From: Icerya purchasi
Taxonomy: Eukaryota; Arthropoda; Insecta; Hemiptera; Monophlebidae
Direction: 5' to 3'
DNA: 64,000 nucleotides
Assembly (NCBI GenBank): GCA_039619475.1
Contig: CM077116.1
Location: forward strand, 106,561,164 to 106,625,163
Under the pieces are notes generated by a model, which was given only the letters and a program-made list of their open reading frames with translations, had not been told where the DNA came from and did not search any database. Both the position numbers and the translations under genes were made by a program. Below, piece after piece: positions 33,552 to 46,397 of this stretch (positions are counted from its first letter, which is position 1; each line of letters opens with the position of its first letter).

Positions 33552-36200
33552 ATTACGGTGGTTGTTTGTAAGTTGATTAGTTTCAGATGATGTGGTTGTT
33601 AGCGGCTGATGATGTCGGAGAGTTGATAATTCTATTTTTACGTACGCTACTTCTCCGCAAAAAATATAACGACACATACTCACTCACAATTAACTGATCA
33701 AGATACGAGTAGATTTAGAGACGGTATATCGTAATGAACACATGATCGATAATTATCTCACTAAAAAAAAAAACAAAAAAACACTCGAACTCAAGTTTAT
33801 ATTTTATAGCATCATAAGTGCTATTTTCATTTGGAATGAAAAAATGGAAACGAAAAACAGTGAAATGCTGTACGACTTTATGCTGTATTTTTGTCTACAC
33901 TTGACCACAAACAAATACGTATAACTTTTCGAATGACCTTGGCAAGGTTCAACGGAATCTCACAAAAGTATTACCCGGAAATGTAGCCGCAGCTGAGTAG
34001 GTTATGACAATATAGTGGGTTTGGCGTATTTACTTTGAAAACAGTGTCGATATATCGAAGTGTTATTATTGTTTATTTTGAAGACATGATTATCAGGATA
34101 TTTTTGTAGTTGAGCCATATATTTTATCGGCGGTAAATGTCGTCGGTACTGATTTAGCTTGCGGGATAACTACTGGGCTGGGACACAATGTTCCTGTGAT
34201 GTCGTATACAAGTACCTACTTTCACATGAAAAAATGACATCGTTTACTTTCTTCTATAGACACCCTCTGGTGATACGTGACCTTAAATAAAAATCTTAAG
34301 GGGTTTGCATGGTGATTTAATGTGCAAATATCGCACAGGTGGGACTCAACAAATGTACGGCTAAAAAGGTATAAACAAAATTAAGATTTTTTAAAAACTG
34401 TATATTTTGCCTTGTTTTCCATAGTCTTTAAGTTTGAATTTGTAGTAATTTTTATCAACTTGGAACTTAGTGCGTATAAAGGAAAAAATTAAAAAAAAAA
34501 AACAAAAAACGCGTAGAATCTGTTTAAAACTATATAGGCTAATTTCAGTTAGGCCCACCATCCTTGAAAGCGAACGAGAATCGCGATCATTATAATTTAT
34601 CGATGAACCGAAATAGTAAAATCTTTTTTCCTTTCAGGAGGTCTCGCTCATTCTACTAGCACTGCTTCGGTATTTCGGAAAAAGTTTCCGGGAGAACAAT
34701 AAAAATGGAAATTCGAATGAAATAATAAAGCCTACATGTTGGTGGCGTGAAGATAGTGCGCACAGAATACCGATAACGTATACATAGGCTTACGTATTCT
34801 GTGACCTTTCAAAGCATTCGTAAAAGTACGTATTATATATCATAAAAGTTCTATGAAAGTATTTCGATTTAGTACAATATCTCTGCTACGCCTGTTCGGC
34901 TATTATAGGAATTCCTCTATTTCCAGCGACACTATTTTCCTACGCAGCATGCAGATTGCGGTAAATATTTACCAAACGAAAAGTTCTTTTAACCGGATAT
35001 GTACTGCTTTATCGACTATTTTCCAATTTTGATAAAATATCTCGAAAAAATAAAAGAAAAAAAAAGTAAATGAATATAAAGGAAAGATTATTATTTTTCT
35101 TTTTTTTTTTCTATTTGCGAACGGCAAATGTGGTTCTTTTTAAATCGAATTCGATCTCGAATGCAATATTAGGTATCGGGTTCTTTTTCTCGTTTACACA
35201 TTTAACTGCTTATTTTTTTCTCCAGTTAAGATATTTTTTCAGTGACCTAGTTATACGGACGATGATTTGGACCAACTGTTAATCTTTCCACATCTATCAT
35301 TACTGAAACTCCGAGTTTCCTTATTAATTGTACGTAATTCCGTGGGATTACATTATATTTCGATGACGCTAGAATACGCAGATGTTTGTTACTCGAAATT
35401 AGAAATCTTTAAATTAGGACAACGTGTTCTGAGCATTTCTCAGCAGCCTCCCAATTTGTGACATCGTGATCCATCGCAACGAATGACTCTCTATAAACTG
35501 TTGGATATGTTACGAGAGAGAAGCGCTCACCACGACCCTCTTTTCTCCAGACATAGTTAATTAAAACAAACAGAGCTACGTGCTGCAATCAAATAAAATT
35601 TATAACATAGTTTTTCAATTGTAATTAATAAAATGCATATACAGTTGGTCAGCGAACCGAACCGTACAAATTGGTGGTTTAAAGATGTTTTCGATTTTTT
35701 AAAGATCTCAGATAATAATTATGTTTACAAAATTAACGTAGCTTCGTTAGTTTAAATATAAACCAGATTATATTTACAAAGAATCCTTTAAAAAAAGTAC
35801 ATAGATCTGCTATTGTGATACTTGAACATAGAACATGGCCGCGAAGATAAAAACTAATTCCATCCTTGTTTAGTTGAAAAACAGGTAGTTTTATATATCT
35901 GAATATAGCGCGCTCCTCCCACATAATGCAAGACGCCATTTATAATACTTCTGGGAGCTTCGAAAAAATTTTTTAGATTATTTGAATAATAATTTTTTAC
36001 AATTGTCTCCTTTCTTTATAGAATGCTATTGCCTGCCTCTAAAATTTCATTAAGTAACACCGTTAGAATTAAAGTCCAAGTAAAAGGAATCTGGTTTAGA
36101 GAATGAAGGGAAGTTAAATTATATTTTGCAGTGATCAGCTGCAGGGAAAAGAATGAAAATAAGAAACCCTGCCCGAAGGAAGAAATAACCGAGTTAATGG
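33552..36200. other. Noncoding stretch
   Basis: No gene or transposon recognised across 2.6 kb. Contains several A/T homopolymers (for example 33,764-33,780 and 35,098-35,111). Short ORFs here lack any motif. Confidence 0.5.
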
Positions 36201-36205
36201 ATCAA

Positions 36206-37000
36206 CTAAAACTCATTTCCATCGATTTCGCAGTGACTAGAAATCCATAAGAAATCAGTTTGAGAATTAAATGAAAAAGGAAGAGATCTCGGATCAGGAA
36301 ATGTATTAGAAGCATTACGTATGAAGGGGGAGGAGATGCGATAGGAGTACGCTTTAAAAACCTGGCAGACTAAGGATATTGCGAGAAACAAGTGAAGATC
36401 TGATAAATAGATGAGCACGCAAGGTAACAATGGAATCGGTACAGAAAATTGAACGGAGGAAGGAAAGTTTAAAAGGAGTTCAAAGTAATCTAAAAAAAAC
36501 CTCGTCAATTCCATTCGGTGGTCCCTTGGAGCCTCCAGTGGAGATTGTAAACTGGTTAGAGAAGTGAGAGTTTTTGTAAAAATTGCGATCTGTTTAAGAG
36601 AGGCGGAAGAATAAAAACAGTTAACTGGATGCGGCAACGATTGAAGAAAAAATATGTGAGTTTTTTGTAAAAATGTATGCATTTGATTAAAACTGAAGGA
36701 GATGGCAGAGATAAGACATTGAATTGGTGTTTTATTGGCAACGAAAAAGCGTTAATTGCATAAGATGAGGGAATAAGAAGAAATAAGCGAGGAAGAGGAG
36801 AAAGACAAACGTTAATGAGGACACGGTGACCTATGTAGGAACATCGAATAAAAAGAGAAGGAATATAAATGTCAGCTTGAACAGTGATATTAGGAGATTA
36901 CCGAGCTGCGAGACAAAAACGGAGGCAAATATTTTAGACACGATCGAGTTTGGAAAGCACAGGCCCGGAAGAGATGAAACCGAAATAATTCAGAATGAAA
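36206..37000 (-). pseudogene. Degenerate Element-2 fragment (thumb to RNase H)
   Basis: On the minus strand, SYIGHRVLIN near 36,840 parallels SYLGYRFLSK of Element-2. A TDG-type RNase H start (GGSKGPPNGIDEVF, about 36,530) matches its TDGSRGPHGVG. DFLWISSHCEIDGNEF (about 36,250-36,206) matches LWIPSHMGIKGNETAD. Frames switch repeatedly, so the long open run at 36,206-36,682 is a mix of true and shifted codons. Neither end is defined. Confidence 0.65.
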
Positions 37001-37149
37001 CAGATACAGGATTTGTAAAACATGTGCAGAATGCAAGATCGCCTCTCCATGCATGAGAAACACTTCATTAAGTTGAACCGCTTGAGTAATGGTACGTATA
37101 CATATGTACTTACGAAACGAAAAACGACTTTCCAAAAGTAGCGTCAAGT

Positions 37150-38357
37150 AGTAGATGGAGTTAACATACCATTATTTAAAGCGAGATTAATTAAGGAGAA
37201 GGATCAAAAACGAAGACTAAAGATAATAGTATAGAGTATTTATCGGAGGAGATGGGGAATATGAATATTGGATAAAGCTGAATTTTAAAGCTGAGAGCTT
37301 AGACATGCTGCAATAGGCGGAGTAAATAAAGATGTTTTCGACTGGTTACACAACTGCATTCACCTGTATTAACATTGATTTTCTTTTCTGATTAAGGATA
37401 TTCTCAGATCACTAGGATATGTCCATATTTAAGCGTTTAGTTATATTTATTAATTATTTGTTGTTGTTATTTTTAAGTTACATTACCGACAGAGCATGGT
37501 AAACTTTCACAATTTTTTTCCGAAACCATATGTTCTTATTGCGTGTTTTTCGCGCTTCTCCTGTCGCAGTTATTCCAATCCTTCGAATTTATTAGATTGC
37601 TATCTTTTGTTTCGATTGAATTTCGCATGTTTCCAGAATATAATAATTTACCGTTATTTATTTAAAATTAGATTGTACTTAGCTTTACCCGATTTTATTA
37701 AGCATATAAAAACATTTTCTGCGAAAATAATGTGCGCGGAAAAATTTTAATGCTGATAAACAAAAAATCTGGAGAAAGCCGTTTAATAGTTTCATGTGCC
37801 GGTTTTTGTTGCCTTTGCTCAGGAATGATTCTGCGCCGTCCATAAAGAGTATTAGGGGCTGCACAGTTTTTTTAGTTTTTACCGCTTGAATGATTTCGGC
37901 TTATGCATCCGATGTTTTTGATCTGCAATATAATATGTTTCTCGTTGTAATTGTTAAAATGTTTACCGCGGTGTGTTCTTTTTATTTCGCTTCCATAGCG
38001 ACTTCGTCAGCAGCATAAAAGGATATGTAATCGAAATTTATCGACGTTCAAAATAATCGCCTGTGCCCTGGTTACTTCGTACGTTTAAAGGTTAATTTGG
38101 CTAATAATCGCTATATGTAAGCTAACTGATCATTTGAGAACAAAGTTTAAAAGCTATTAAACATTGAAAGAGTTTCGTAGTGTACAGAACACGCCTAATA
38201 TTTTCTTTACGTAATTTTGCTTATATTTTTGTACAGTTTCGGCTAACTTTCTCTAATTTTATTACATTTTTTAGCTGTTAAAATTCTAATGACTTCTGTT
38301 CCCCGAAAATTGCAGTATTTGAGCACTGGTGTACTACAGTACACGGAATTTATTGTT
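37150..38357. other. Noncoding stretch
   Basis: AT-rich and mostly featureless. No retroelement motif recognised upstream of the Element-2 fragment. Confidence 0.5.
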
Positions 38358-38368
38358 ATATTTTCTTT

Positions 38369-38715
38369 TTTTTTTTTTTTTTTTTTTGGGTTCGTCATAA
38401 AGACATTGGCCCAAGAAGAGGGGGAAGAATAAGAAGCGGAATCAGATGTTTACGCGATCAGATATGGAAGATAGGAAAGACTCAAGTGCTGGAATGACCG
38501 AGGGTGATGGCAAGGAGAGGACAAAAGATGCACAGTACGGAGTTGGAAGACCACTTGACAGAAAAGAAGAGTACAAGGAAGAACGTTCGGAAGCGATATA
38601 AGTGCACTCAAACAAAATGTGATTAGCGTCACCTATAAAGTTGTGAGAGGAATGGTGTAGGGGACAGTGAGGAGAGGGGACTAGAGAAAAACGAAATAGG
38701 GAAGCAGGAAGCAAA
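38369..38715 (-). mobile_element. 5'-truncated Element-2 insertion (ORF2 C-terminus, poly(A), target duplication)
   Basis: About 350 bp of the Element-2 3' end: FRFSLVSSPHCPLHHSSHNF with the terminal His/Cys knuckle, NHILFECTYIASERSSLYSS and the SSISDRVNI end, closely matching the full copy at 48.05-48.3 kb. A poly(A) tail is present (plus T run to 38,387). An 11-bp direct repeat ATATTTTCTTT flanks it (38,358-38,368 and 38,716-38,726), showing a genuine truncated insertion made by target-primed reverse transcription. Its coding frame is intact over the piece, so it is among the younger copies. Confidence 0.85.
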
Positions 38716-38726
38716 ATATTTTCTTT

Positions 38727-40530
38727 ATTGATATATTCTTTGTAAAATTAATCATTTTACTCGGTGTGTTCTGCTTGTTGATAGAGAGTCACCTGTCGTC
38801 TGTTTTTAGTTTTTCTGTTTTCTTAGTGTAAAATAATCGTTTGTTCGATTATTTTTGTACGAATAATATTTTTTTATTTTCCCTAAAATAGGGAGTTACA
38901 TTTTAAAATTCGCCGTATGCGAAACGGTTCAAAATTTTTTTAACGAGTGCACATTATTCAAAAAGCAATTACAACGATTAAAACGAACCTCTTCTGATGG
39001 ATGAAAATATTTTAGGCACACAGATACTGAGCAAAAATAATAGGCTACAATAAAAATTTGCACTAAATATAAAATATTTATTTATTTAAAATATAGCAAT
39101 TATATATTAATAACCGTCAAAATATTAATTTCAATTACTTGTTTTTTGAATTACTGTATAATTTACAAATTATATAATTTTACCCAGTCGGAGTGCAGTT
39201 TATCCGGGTAGTGCACTTTTTTCCACATTGTTAAAAATGCGGTTTAAGAGAACAGTCAATAATAACGCGACTTTGAGTGTTCAAGAAAATCCTCATGATA
39301 TTGTAAATTAGAAAACAAAAGCATATTATATATCGTCGTCGAAAAGAGCTTTTTTGCAAATGATGTAGCAAGCGACTCTTTTTGTTCAGTATTAAACGCA
39401 ACACGCACACGAGCGATGTTCAAGGAGAGCATTGCATCGTGTTGCAGACGTTTCATTAAAATATTTCTACGAAAATACGATTGTAAAGGATTTTTTCGCA
39501 ATATCGATGCAAAAGTTTCAAGTTAAATAAATGGAAATGAGAAAATTTCACAATAACGACTTCATATAAATTTCCGATGAATATGACCCGAAGTACTTAA
39601 CACTGCATTACCTCCATCGACGCCGGAGTGATGCGAAAATGCACAGGAAACGGTTAAGAAAGGCTTTTTTGATTATGCAGCGCCAGAATGAAATACATAA
39701 AAGCCGAATTGGAGTTTGCGGTTGGCAATGTGTGCGTCGGTTATTTTTAAGAGAGCGCACGTTCCACAAAAAGCAAATATTCGAGGCAGCTTTTGAGCAC
39801 ATGCAGAGATAATCGTCGTAAACAAACCAAAGAAAGCTTTCGGAAGCTATGCTTTTTCTCTCTCTTCACCGTTTTTACACATATATATATACACATGTAT
39901 ATCATGATGCATACGTATGCACACATATACATTAGGCATTCATATATGTATATACATATGTAATATTCTGCCTTCACGCGTATGTAATATATACATGTAT
40001 GTATATATAGTGGAAAACAATGTATTAGTATTTTGGAATTTCTCTGTTCTTTACTAGTCGCACACACACACGTATGTCGCTGTTCGCATTCGAGGAAGTA
40101 CGTGTATGTGCATGATAATATGTTAAAAAGAACAGTTAGTTCCTTTATTTGGCTGCGAAAATTGCTTATAAATGGGCGACAGATGGCAGTGCAGAACATA
40201 TTTAGCTGAAGAATATAAAGAGCCCCGGCAGGATATAACCTCGATAAATCATAATATACTCGTATTAGTGCTAGTTGGAACATCCCGAGCAGCCCGTAAC
40301 GTCTCCTGCATAATGTTTTATCAGTTAGTACGTCTTTCTATCGTCACTTTCTTCTATTCCGCACTAAAATTTTAAACGAAACTACCAACAGATGCATTTC
40401 ATCCGAAAGCGACCGAATTTTACGCGCTTTTACCAAACTAATACTTCATTACGAAACTCGACTTGTTGGTTTTTATCGGTTTTTTCCTATATGTATTTTT
40501 TTCTTTTCGGCACGTCACTACCCAGAAGCA
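38727..40530. other. Noncoding stretch with a TA/CA-rich microsatellite region
   Basis: No gene supported. At 39,880-40,010 the sequence is an irregular (TATACA)/(CATG) repeat. The 178-residue minus ORF running through this repeat is not believable. Confidence 0.5.
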
Positions 40531-40539
40531 ATATGGAAG

Positions 40540-41150
40540 TGAGTCAATTGGATACTGATAGTGTGAATACGCTGAGAGCTGAAATGATGTAAGGAGTAGG
40601 CAAAGATAAATTGTATGAAGCACAATACGGAGCAGGAAGCTGAAATGATGGCGAATAAAGAAGAGAAAGTTCGGTATATAATGATAAGAACACACACAAA
40701 AAAAAAAAGATTATTTGAATCATAGGAGGTTTTATTACTTGGATGCAGAAAACAATTTAGGAAATGTGTTAAGCAATGACGAAAACGAGATGAAGGTAAC
40801 AGACAGAGAATAATTTAACTACAAGTGAATAATCGGAAAAGGCGGAGTAACGGGAAGCCATCTCTGTCAGACGGAAGACTAGGTTGAATAAAAGGTTGAA
40901 TATTTGGAATATGATGGAGCGTAGATATCTGGCTGAAGTCTAGAATGTACTTTTTATATAAAGATAGCGGATTAGAGGCAGGGATTTTAGTGAAAGAGAA
41001 GACGCTGCCATTTCGTTACCCTCTGCCCCCACGTGGACAGTCAAAGCAAATCAATACGTGTGAAATGGATTGAGAAAATATTATGGATAAGAGAGCGTAT
41101 AGAAGGATAAATAAGTTGCAAGAGTGAGTGGACAAGAAAGAATAAACAGG
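40540..41150 (-). pseudogene. Degenerate Element-2 fragment (RNase H end to C-terminus)
   Basis: Minus-strand SHVGAEGNEMA-like residues near 41,040 (RNase H terminal motif, Element-2 SHMGIKGNETA) lead to DIYAPSYSKYSTFYST near 40,920 and to the tail near 40,680-40,540 with CFIQFIFAYSL-like residues. Plus-strand composition is purine-rich like the full copy. Many frame breaks. A G-rich patch near 41,020 is local divergence. Confidence 0.65.
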
Positions 41151-41157
41151 TATTCAT

Positions 41158-41960
41158 TTTTTTTTTTTTTTTTTGTGAAAGCAACATCCTGTACCGTGTT
41201 TAACTGCTGTGGCGATTACAGTACGAAGATGGGCTGTTTGTTTTTATAGATATCTGATTATTCCGCTAGTTCTGATAAATTGTGTTACTGATAAAATTGT
41301 ACTGGGGAAATTCTCAAGAATGTTGGTGACTGTTTTGTTATTAATTGAAGGGGCCCGGTAAGGTGAGAGTGCTGGACAGTCGCACAGTATGTGAGAAGTT
41401 GAGGAAGCAACATCTTGGCCACAGAAAGGACAATTCATAGGAGGGGGGTTCTTTGCAAAATAAAATTATGCGACATGGCCGTGTGGCCTGTGCGCAATCG
41501 GCTAAGTACACAGAAATCTCTGAGGGAAATGTTTTTTTCTGGCTACCATAGTTCGGTTGAGGGTTTAATTAACCTCGAGAAAGTCTGACACGAGGACCAA
41601 TGGGTTTTCCATGAAGACGTGAGATTATTGAAGATTATGTTCGAGAGATAAGGAGGAGGAGAACTGCTACTAGGCAAGGGACAATATATTTCTGCTCGGG
41701 CGGATGCATCGACGCGTTCATTTCTAGGAATCCCAGCATGGCTGGGCGCCCACAGAAAGGATACGGAGCACTGTCTCTTAATAAGTTCGTATGCTACCTG
41801 CTGGGTTCGAATTGCTACAGGATGTTTGGTAAGGGGATTAGAGATTGTCAATAAAGTCGCGGATGAATCAGATACCAGCAGGGTTTTCTGTGATGTAGGC
41901 TTTGTAGAAAGAAAATATAAAAATTGGAAACATTTCTTAAACAACAAAACCGTATCTAAA
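41158..41960 (-). pseudogene. 3' fragment of a third I-like retrotransposon family (RNase H plus zinc knuckle)
   Basis: The minus strand opens with an RNase H: LLVSDSSATLLTISNPL (catalytic Asp), VSFLWAPSHAGIPRNERVD and ASARAEIYCP at 41,700-41,900. After a frame break come SLRDFCVLSRLRTGHTAMSH and the knuckle CPFCGQDVASSTSHILCDC (41,244-41,438). The tail is poly(A) (plus T run, 41,158-41,174). The motif order is the same as Element-2, but the residues differ enough to call it another family. It is 5' truncated near 41,960 and no clear target duplication was seen. Confidence 0.82.
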
Positions 41961-41980
41961 TTACATAATTTTGTCGACAA

Positions 41981-42785
41981 CTAAATAATATAAGCATAAT
42001 TTAACAAATGCTTCATAAGCGAGTTTGTGATAGTCCGATTGTCCATTCGACTAACCTTTTTTTTCCATCTGCCATATTGCAAAGGTCCAAAAGTCTCTCT
42101 CGCTTCGATGCTTCTTTCTTCATTACTAATTTAAAATTTCCCTCTGTCTTGATCATTGTACATCGTTCTTATTATTTACGGTCTGAAAATTTTATTCTTC
42201 TCCAGATTTCTTCAGCGGCCTTTCTGCTCATAGTCTTTGCTCTTTCACTATCATATACTTCCCTTTTTGCAAAGTTGTTTCTGTCATCGTTTGTTTCATT
42301 TTTTTGGAAGTTCAAATTTATTGTTTTTTTTTATCCCTAATACATACTTAAGCGCGACTTCGATTTAATCACGATTCAATTTAAGCTTGGCCTTTGCTTT
42401 CCCTGTTGGTTCATTCCGATTTTCTAAATCCGAACAATAATAATGGTAGAATCGTTGCTAACTGAATCTTCTTCGAATGTTTCATTCGGTCAATTTTTAC
42501 GCTTGTGTTCTTAATTTTGGTTTCCACTTGCTTCATTTGCTGTAATTTTAGCGTCTTTCATTTTCTTCCAATTCTCGACATACCCCCCCCCCCGTTTGAT
42601 TTTATTTTTATTGAGTGTATTATTTTGCGGTAAAGTTTACTTACATAATGTTCAATTATTCGTTGAAGAAATCGGCGAGATCGTTTCCCTTATTTAACTA
42701 TTTTTTTTTTATTTCTATATTTTTAATTTATTTTGTTCTTTTTTTCTATCTCAGTCGTTGTTATCCGAATTTTACATTTAATATT
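41981..42785. other. Pyrimidine-rich stretch, possibly the 5' part of the following Element-2 copy
   Basis: The strand bias matches the sense strand of Element-2, but no ORF1 motif is recognisable before about 42,790. A C9-10 run lies near 42,585. Confidence 0.4.
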
Positions 42786-42789
42786 ATTT

Positions 42790-45560
42790 TTATAATTTAG
42801 ATTAATTCCGGGATTTGTTTAAGGGAGGAGGTAAATCTATCTTTAATTCTTGAGGTTCCATTACCTAAAAGCATAGCTAAAGCAGTGCTAAAATGGCTAA
42901 TGTCAAATAAATCATTTTAGTAATCATTTTTTTCTATTTCCTCCCGATTTAGCTACTTCGAAAGATAATAATGTGTTTGTAGAGAGAGTTTTCATAAACT
43001 GCTCAGTACGGATATTTCTGTTAACTAATAAGATTTCCAATAACTCAAGTATGTTGAATTATCGCCACCCCTCAGGAACTATGTTGGAAAAATCGTCCCT
43101 TATTAGTTGAAAATTTGGGAGAAGAAAAAAGCTCATCTGAATTCTATGTTTTCAGCTAGAAAGTTTCGTAATAAAATGTCAGTGTTTCTAACATCTTGTT
43201 TTTAGTTTTATATCGACAGTTGTTGCTAGTCGATGTCCATAAAGAATTTAATATTCAACCCTTTATTCCCCGATCTCTCTTATTTCACCATGATGTCGAT
43301 TTTCTTCTAGAAGAACGTCAATTGTTTATTTTGTATTCCGATCTCCAATACTCGCCAACTGCCGAAACACACATCTGATAATTTTTGCAATTCCTTAACC
43401 CTGTTTTTGAAATCAAATTTTTTTTATACCTCTTTGTTATTTTTTTATGATTCTACCGTATTAAGGTTGAACCAATGATCTGCAAATTCAAACTCTATCC
43501 CAATTGTCTCTGTTTTGATCACTTCAGTGATTCATGCCTTAATAAAAATACTTGTTCAACCCAACAATTTTATAGAATGCCTCCATTTTTACAAAATGGT
43601 TCGGCAACTTACCGCTGCGTCCACTATGGCAGAAACCACTCTGCACTAGACCCTTCTTGACTAGTTTTAAAATATTAAGTAAAACTTGATGAAAAATGAC
43701 GAGCCTTCACATGTTTTCTATTCCGAGGTCAAGGATATCAGCAAAGCCATTATAGTTTCCACTGTCTTTTTGCTGATATTTCAAAATCTGTTAATTTTCG
43801 TGCCCCACCTAAACTATCATTCGCTATAAATAGGAAACGACAAAAAACTATTTTAGCAGTTCATTTTCCGCTTATGTTAGGATTCCGTATCAAAAAAGAA
43901 ACAATTTTTATTTGAAATCTTCAAATCTTTTTAAATTGTTTTATTGCTGGTTGAACTATTTTTTTTGGAGGGGGGGGGGGGGGGTGAGGGAACTCATGAG
44001 CTTTGGATATTAACCCAACGCGAGACGAAATTTTCTATATATTTTCAATATGCAGCAACGGGAAACTAAGTCTTATCTGAACGAAACATCGCCGCTTAAC
44101 CAACTTCACTACGATATCTAATGTAACTCTTAACATGGAAAGTGCTTCGATATCATCAAGTGTATCCTACAAATCCTTCAGTAGTTCCATATTCCTCTAA
44201 CTCAATGCAAGTCGATTTGGCTCTAGTTATTAATATCGTTTTCTTGATAACTGCTCTACTCTTTCTTTGAAAAATTCCTTAATCTTCATGCTGTAATCTG
44301 CCCTCAATAAATTCGATATCATTAATTTAAAGGTTAAACTCTTAGCCATATGTCAAATTTTAAAATTTTAGTTGTAGTTAAAGTCATATTTTCTTCTATT
44401 CGAAACTTTTTTTTCCAGTGGTTTCTTTCATACATATATCATTTTATACCATTTCCATAATACTAACAATGCTATTTGTCGCTTTAGTCTCCACAATCAC
44501 ATTGCTTTTTTTTTTTACTTATAGTGAGTTCTTTCGATAGGTTGGTTGATAGTATACAAGCCCCTGGGCCGCAATGATCGTTTTGAGCGATGGAAGCTCC
44601 TTTTGTGGAATATTTAGCTTTGTATATCATTTTTCCTTTCCTTTTATTACTATTTTATTTCAGGTTCTGTACCCCCTTCTACTCAGAATATTCTGTCCAA
44701 TGACTTTTTATTCTCTTCAATCACTACAGATTTAAATACTTTTTTCCAAAATGTTTGCTTGCCTTGACTCGCTCTTCTAAATTTGTCCGTCATTCAGCGC
44801 GTAAAAAAGTTAGATCATTTTGCTCCTTGTAATCGAGTACTGTAGGTTACTTTTGACTTGAGTTTAGTATTTTATTCTTGTTTGATTCTCAATAATATTC
44901 TCATTCATATAAGCTTCAATGCTAGAGCCACATTTATTCCGAAAAGGGCTAAAAAAGTACATGTGGAGAAGCTTCTGGCTCTCTCTTTCACGCTCCGTTC
45001 TCATTCCCGATGTTCGAAAATGACTAATCCTTTATAAAATTCCTTCTATCACAACAATCTTTTAATCGTAATTTGACAAATTAATGTTTTTTATTTACTT
45101 TATAGTTTCTTGTTCCCCTTTCCTACCTTTAATGACTTATTTAGTTTTTTTTTTTTTTTCTCCAGTTCTACTCCTTCGTTTCAGAATACCGTCATCGTTA
45201 AATGTAATCTTTCCTTACTTTGTCTAGTCTTTTTTATGTCCTACATTAGAAAGCTATTCGAAAGCTTGGTCAGCAAACATCTCACTTGGTAACTCGAATG
45301 CTTCAATCTGCGCTCTTTAATAACATGTATTTGTTCTGTTTTCAACTTTTCTAATACTGTTTTTCTAGACGTTTACAGCCATTTATCGAAAAAAAGTTCG
45401 TTATTGCTTCTTTTGTTGACTCTCTGTAGCTTTTGGTGATGTTCATCCCCCGATACTTTTTGGTGTACATGTCCACAGTATTTCACCATTTTCTTTTGAA
45501 CAATTTTTAGTCAGTGACCTTCTTTTTATAATTAAAATTTCTATTGAATAGATTTATTTG
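42790..45560 (+). pseudogene. Decayed Element-2 copy (ORF1, endonuclease, first half of reverse transcriptase)
   Basis: An ORF1 remnant leads to a CCHC-like series at 43,475-43,640 (PNCLCFDHFSDSC, NKNTC, YRCVHYGRNHSALDP), equivalent to the three knuckles of intact ORF1. The endonuclease region at 43,700-44,650 is barely recognisable and includes a G15 run near 43,975. The ORF2 linker returns at about 44,925 (NARATFIPKRAKKVHVEKLL; Element-2 RARYVLKASKKSSWRN). Then comes polymerase FMSYIRKLFESLVSKHLTW (about 45,240) matching LASCIRKLFEGMLNRRLVWW. Homology stops near 45,560. All three frames are broken repeatedly; an old copy. Confidence 0.68.
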
Positions 45561-45599
45561 GTTTTTTTTCCATCTACATGATTATATGAAGTTTTAATA

Positions 45600-46010
45600 G
45601 TGAAGAACAGAAGTACGGTTGCTCAGCAAATACAGCCACACATTAAAACAAAACGTGATACAGATCACAAGGAAATTAAATGGAAGGGGGATGAAAAGGA
45701 CAAAACGGAATAGATACAAATAAAAACTGAAAAAATGACACAAGGAGGAGACTACAATTAAAGCGAAGGCGACTAATAGTAGAGATTGTAGAGTGATTAA
45801 GAAAGGGGAAGTTGAGGAACCACGGGCGAGGAGGAAAAGAGCTGAATAAAGAGGTAAAAGAAAACAGGATTAGAAAATGAAGAAGAGTTGAACCACGGTC
45901 TGGAATGAATCATTTCCACCATTTTATTGCCTTCAATACCTAAATGACACCAGAAATCCATAGAAGATCGATTTTGATTTAAGGTAACATGTTATGCTTT
46001 GCAAAAATGG
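45600..46010 (-). pseudogene. Degenerate Element-2 RNase H fragment, opposite orientation
   Basis: The plus strand turns abruptly purine-rich at 45,600. On the minus strand, GIEGNKMVEMIHSR near 45,920 matches the GIKGNETADSLAR end of the Element-2 RNase H, and the following sequence parallels the linker and C-terminus. It abuts the preceding plus-strand copy tail-to-tail. Confidence 0.6.
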
Positions 46011-46385
46011 AATTTATAGTCCACGATTCTGCTCCACATATTCTCACTGGGAAAATCGAACTCTTCATTAAACTTAATTTTGTACTTCTATCTATTATAT
46101 GATGATCTTTTCATAGTGTTTAACTTGGTTATTGTGGGTCTCGGCTATTTCGTATAATTCTTCTGCGTATCTCTGTTTCTGAGTTATCTTTTCTGAACGT
46201 ATGAGATTCCTAAATTATCATTTCGTTTACTACTTCCATATTTAATGTACCTAATGATCGATCTGCTTCTGTGTATTTGTCAATAATCACAACACGGCAT
46301 TCTAATTACAATTTTTAATTTTAACCCAACTCCTGAACTGCATTGTTCTGCGCAGTTAAACAGTTCTAACATGTGCGCCTCTGAG

Positions 46386-46397
46386 TTATCTAGGAAC
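46386..46397. repeat. 12-bp target-site duplication of the palindromic insertion (left)
   Basis: TTATCTAGGAAC, repeated at 46,661-46,672. Removing one copy and the insert rejoins the reverse transcriptase relic. Confidence 0.88.

Noticed and set aside
39747..40283. 178-codon minus-strand ORF
   Set aside because: Runs through a TA/CA microsatellite and has no recognisable domain.
42790..46010. Twin-priming (5' inversion) of a single Element-2 insertion
   Set aside because: The plus-strand 5' part and minus-strand 3' part meet tail-to-tail, which is not the arrangement produced by 5' inversion; two independent insertions are simpler.
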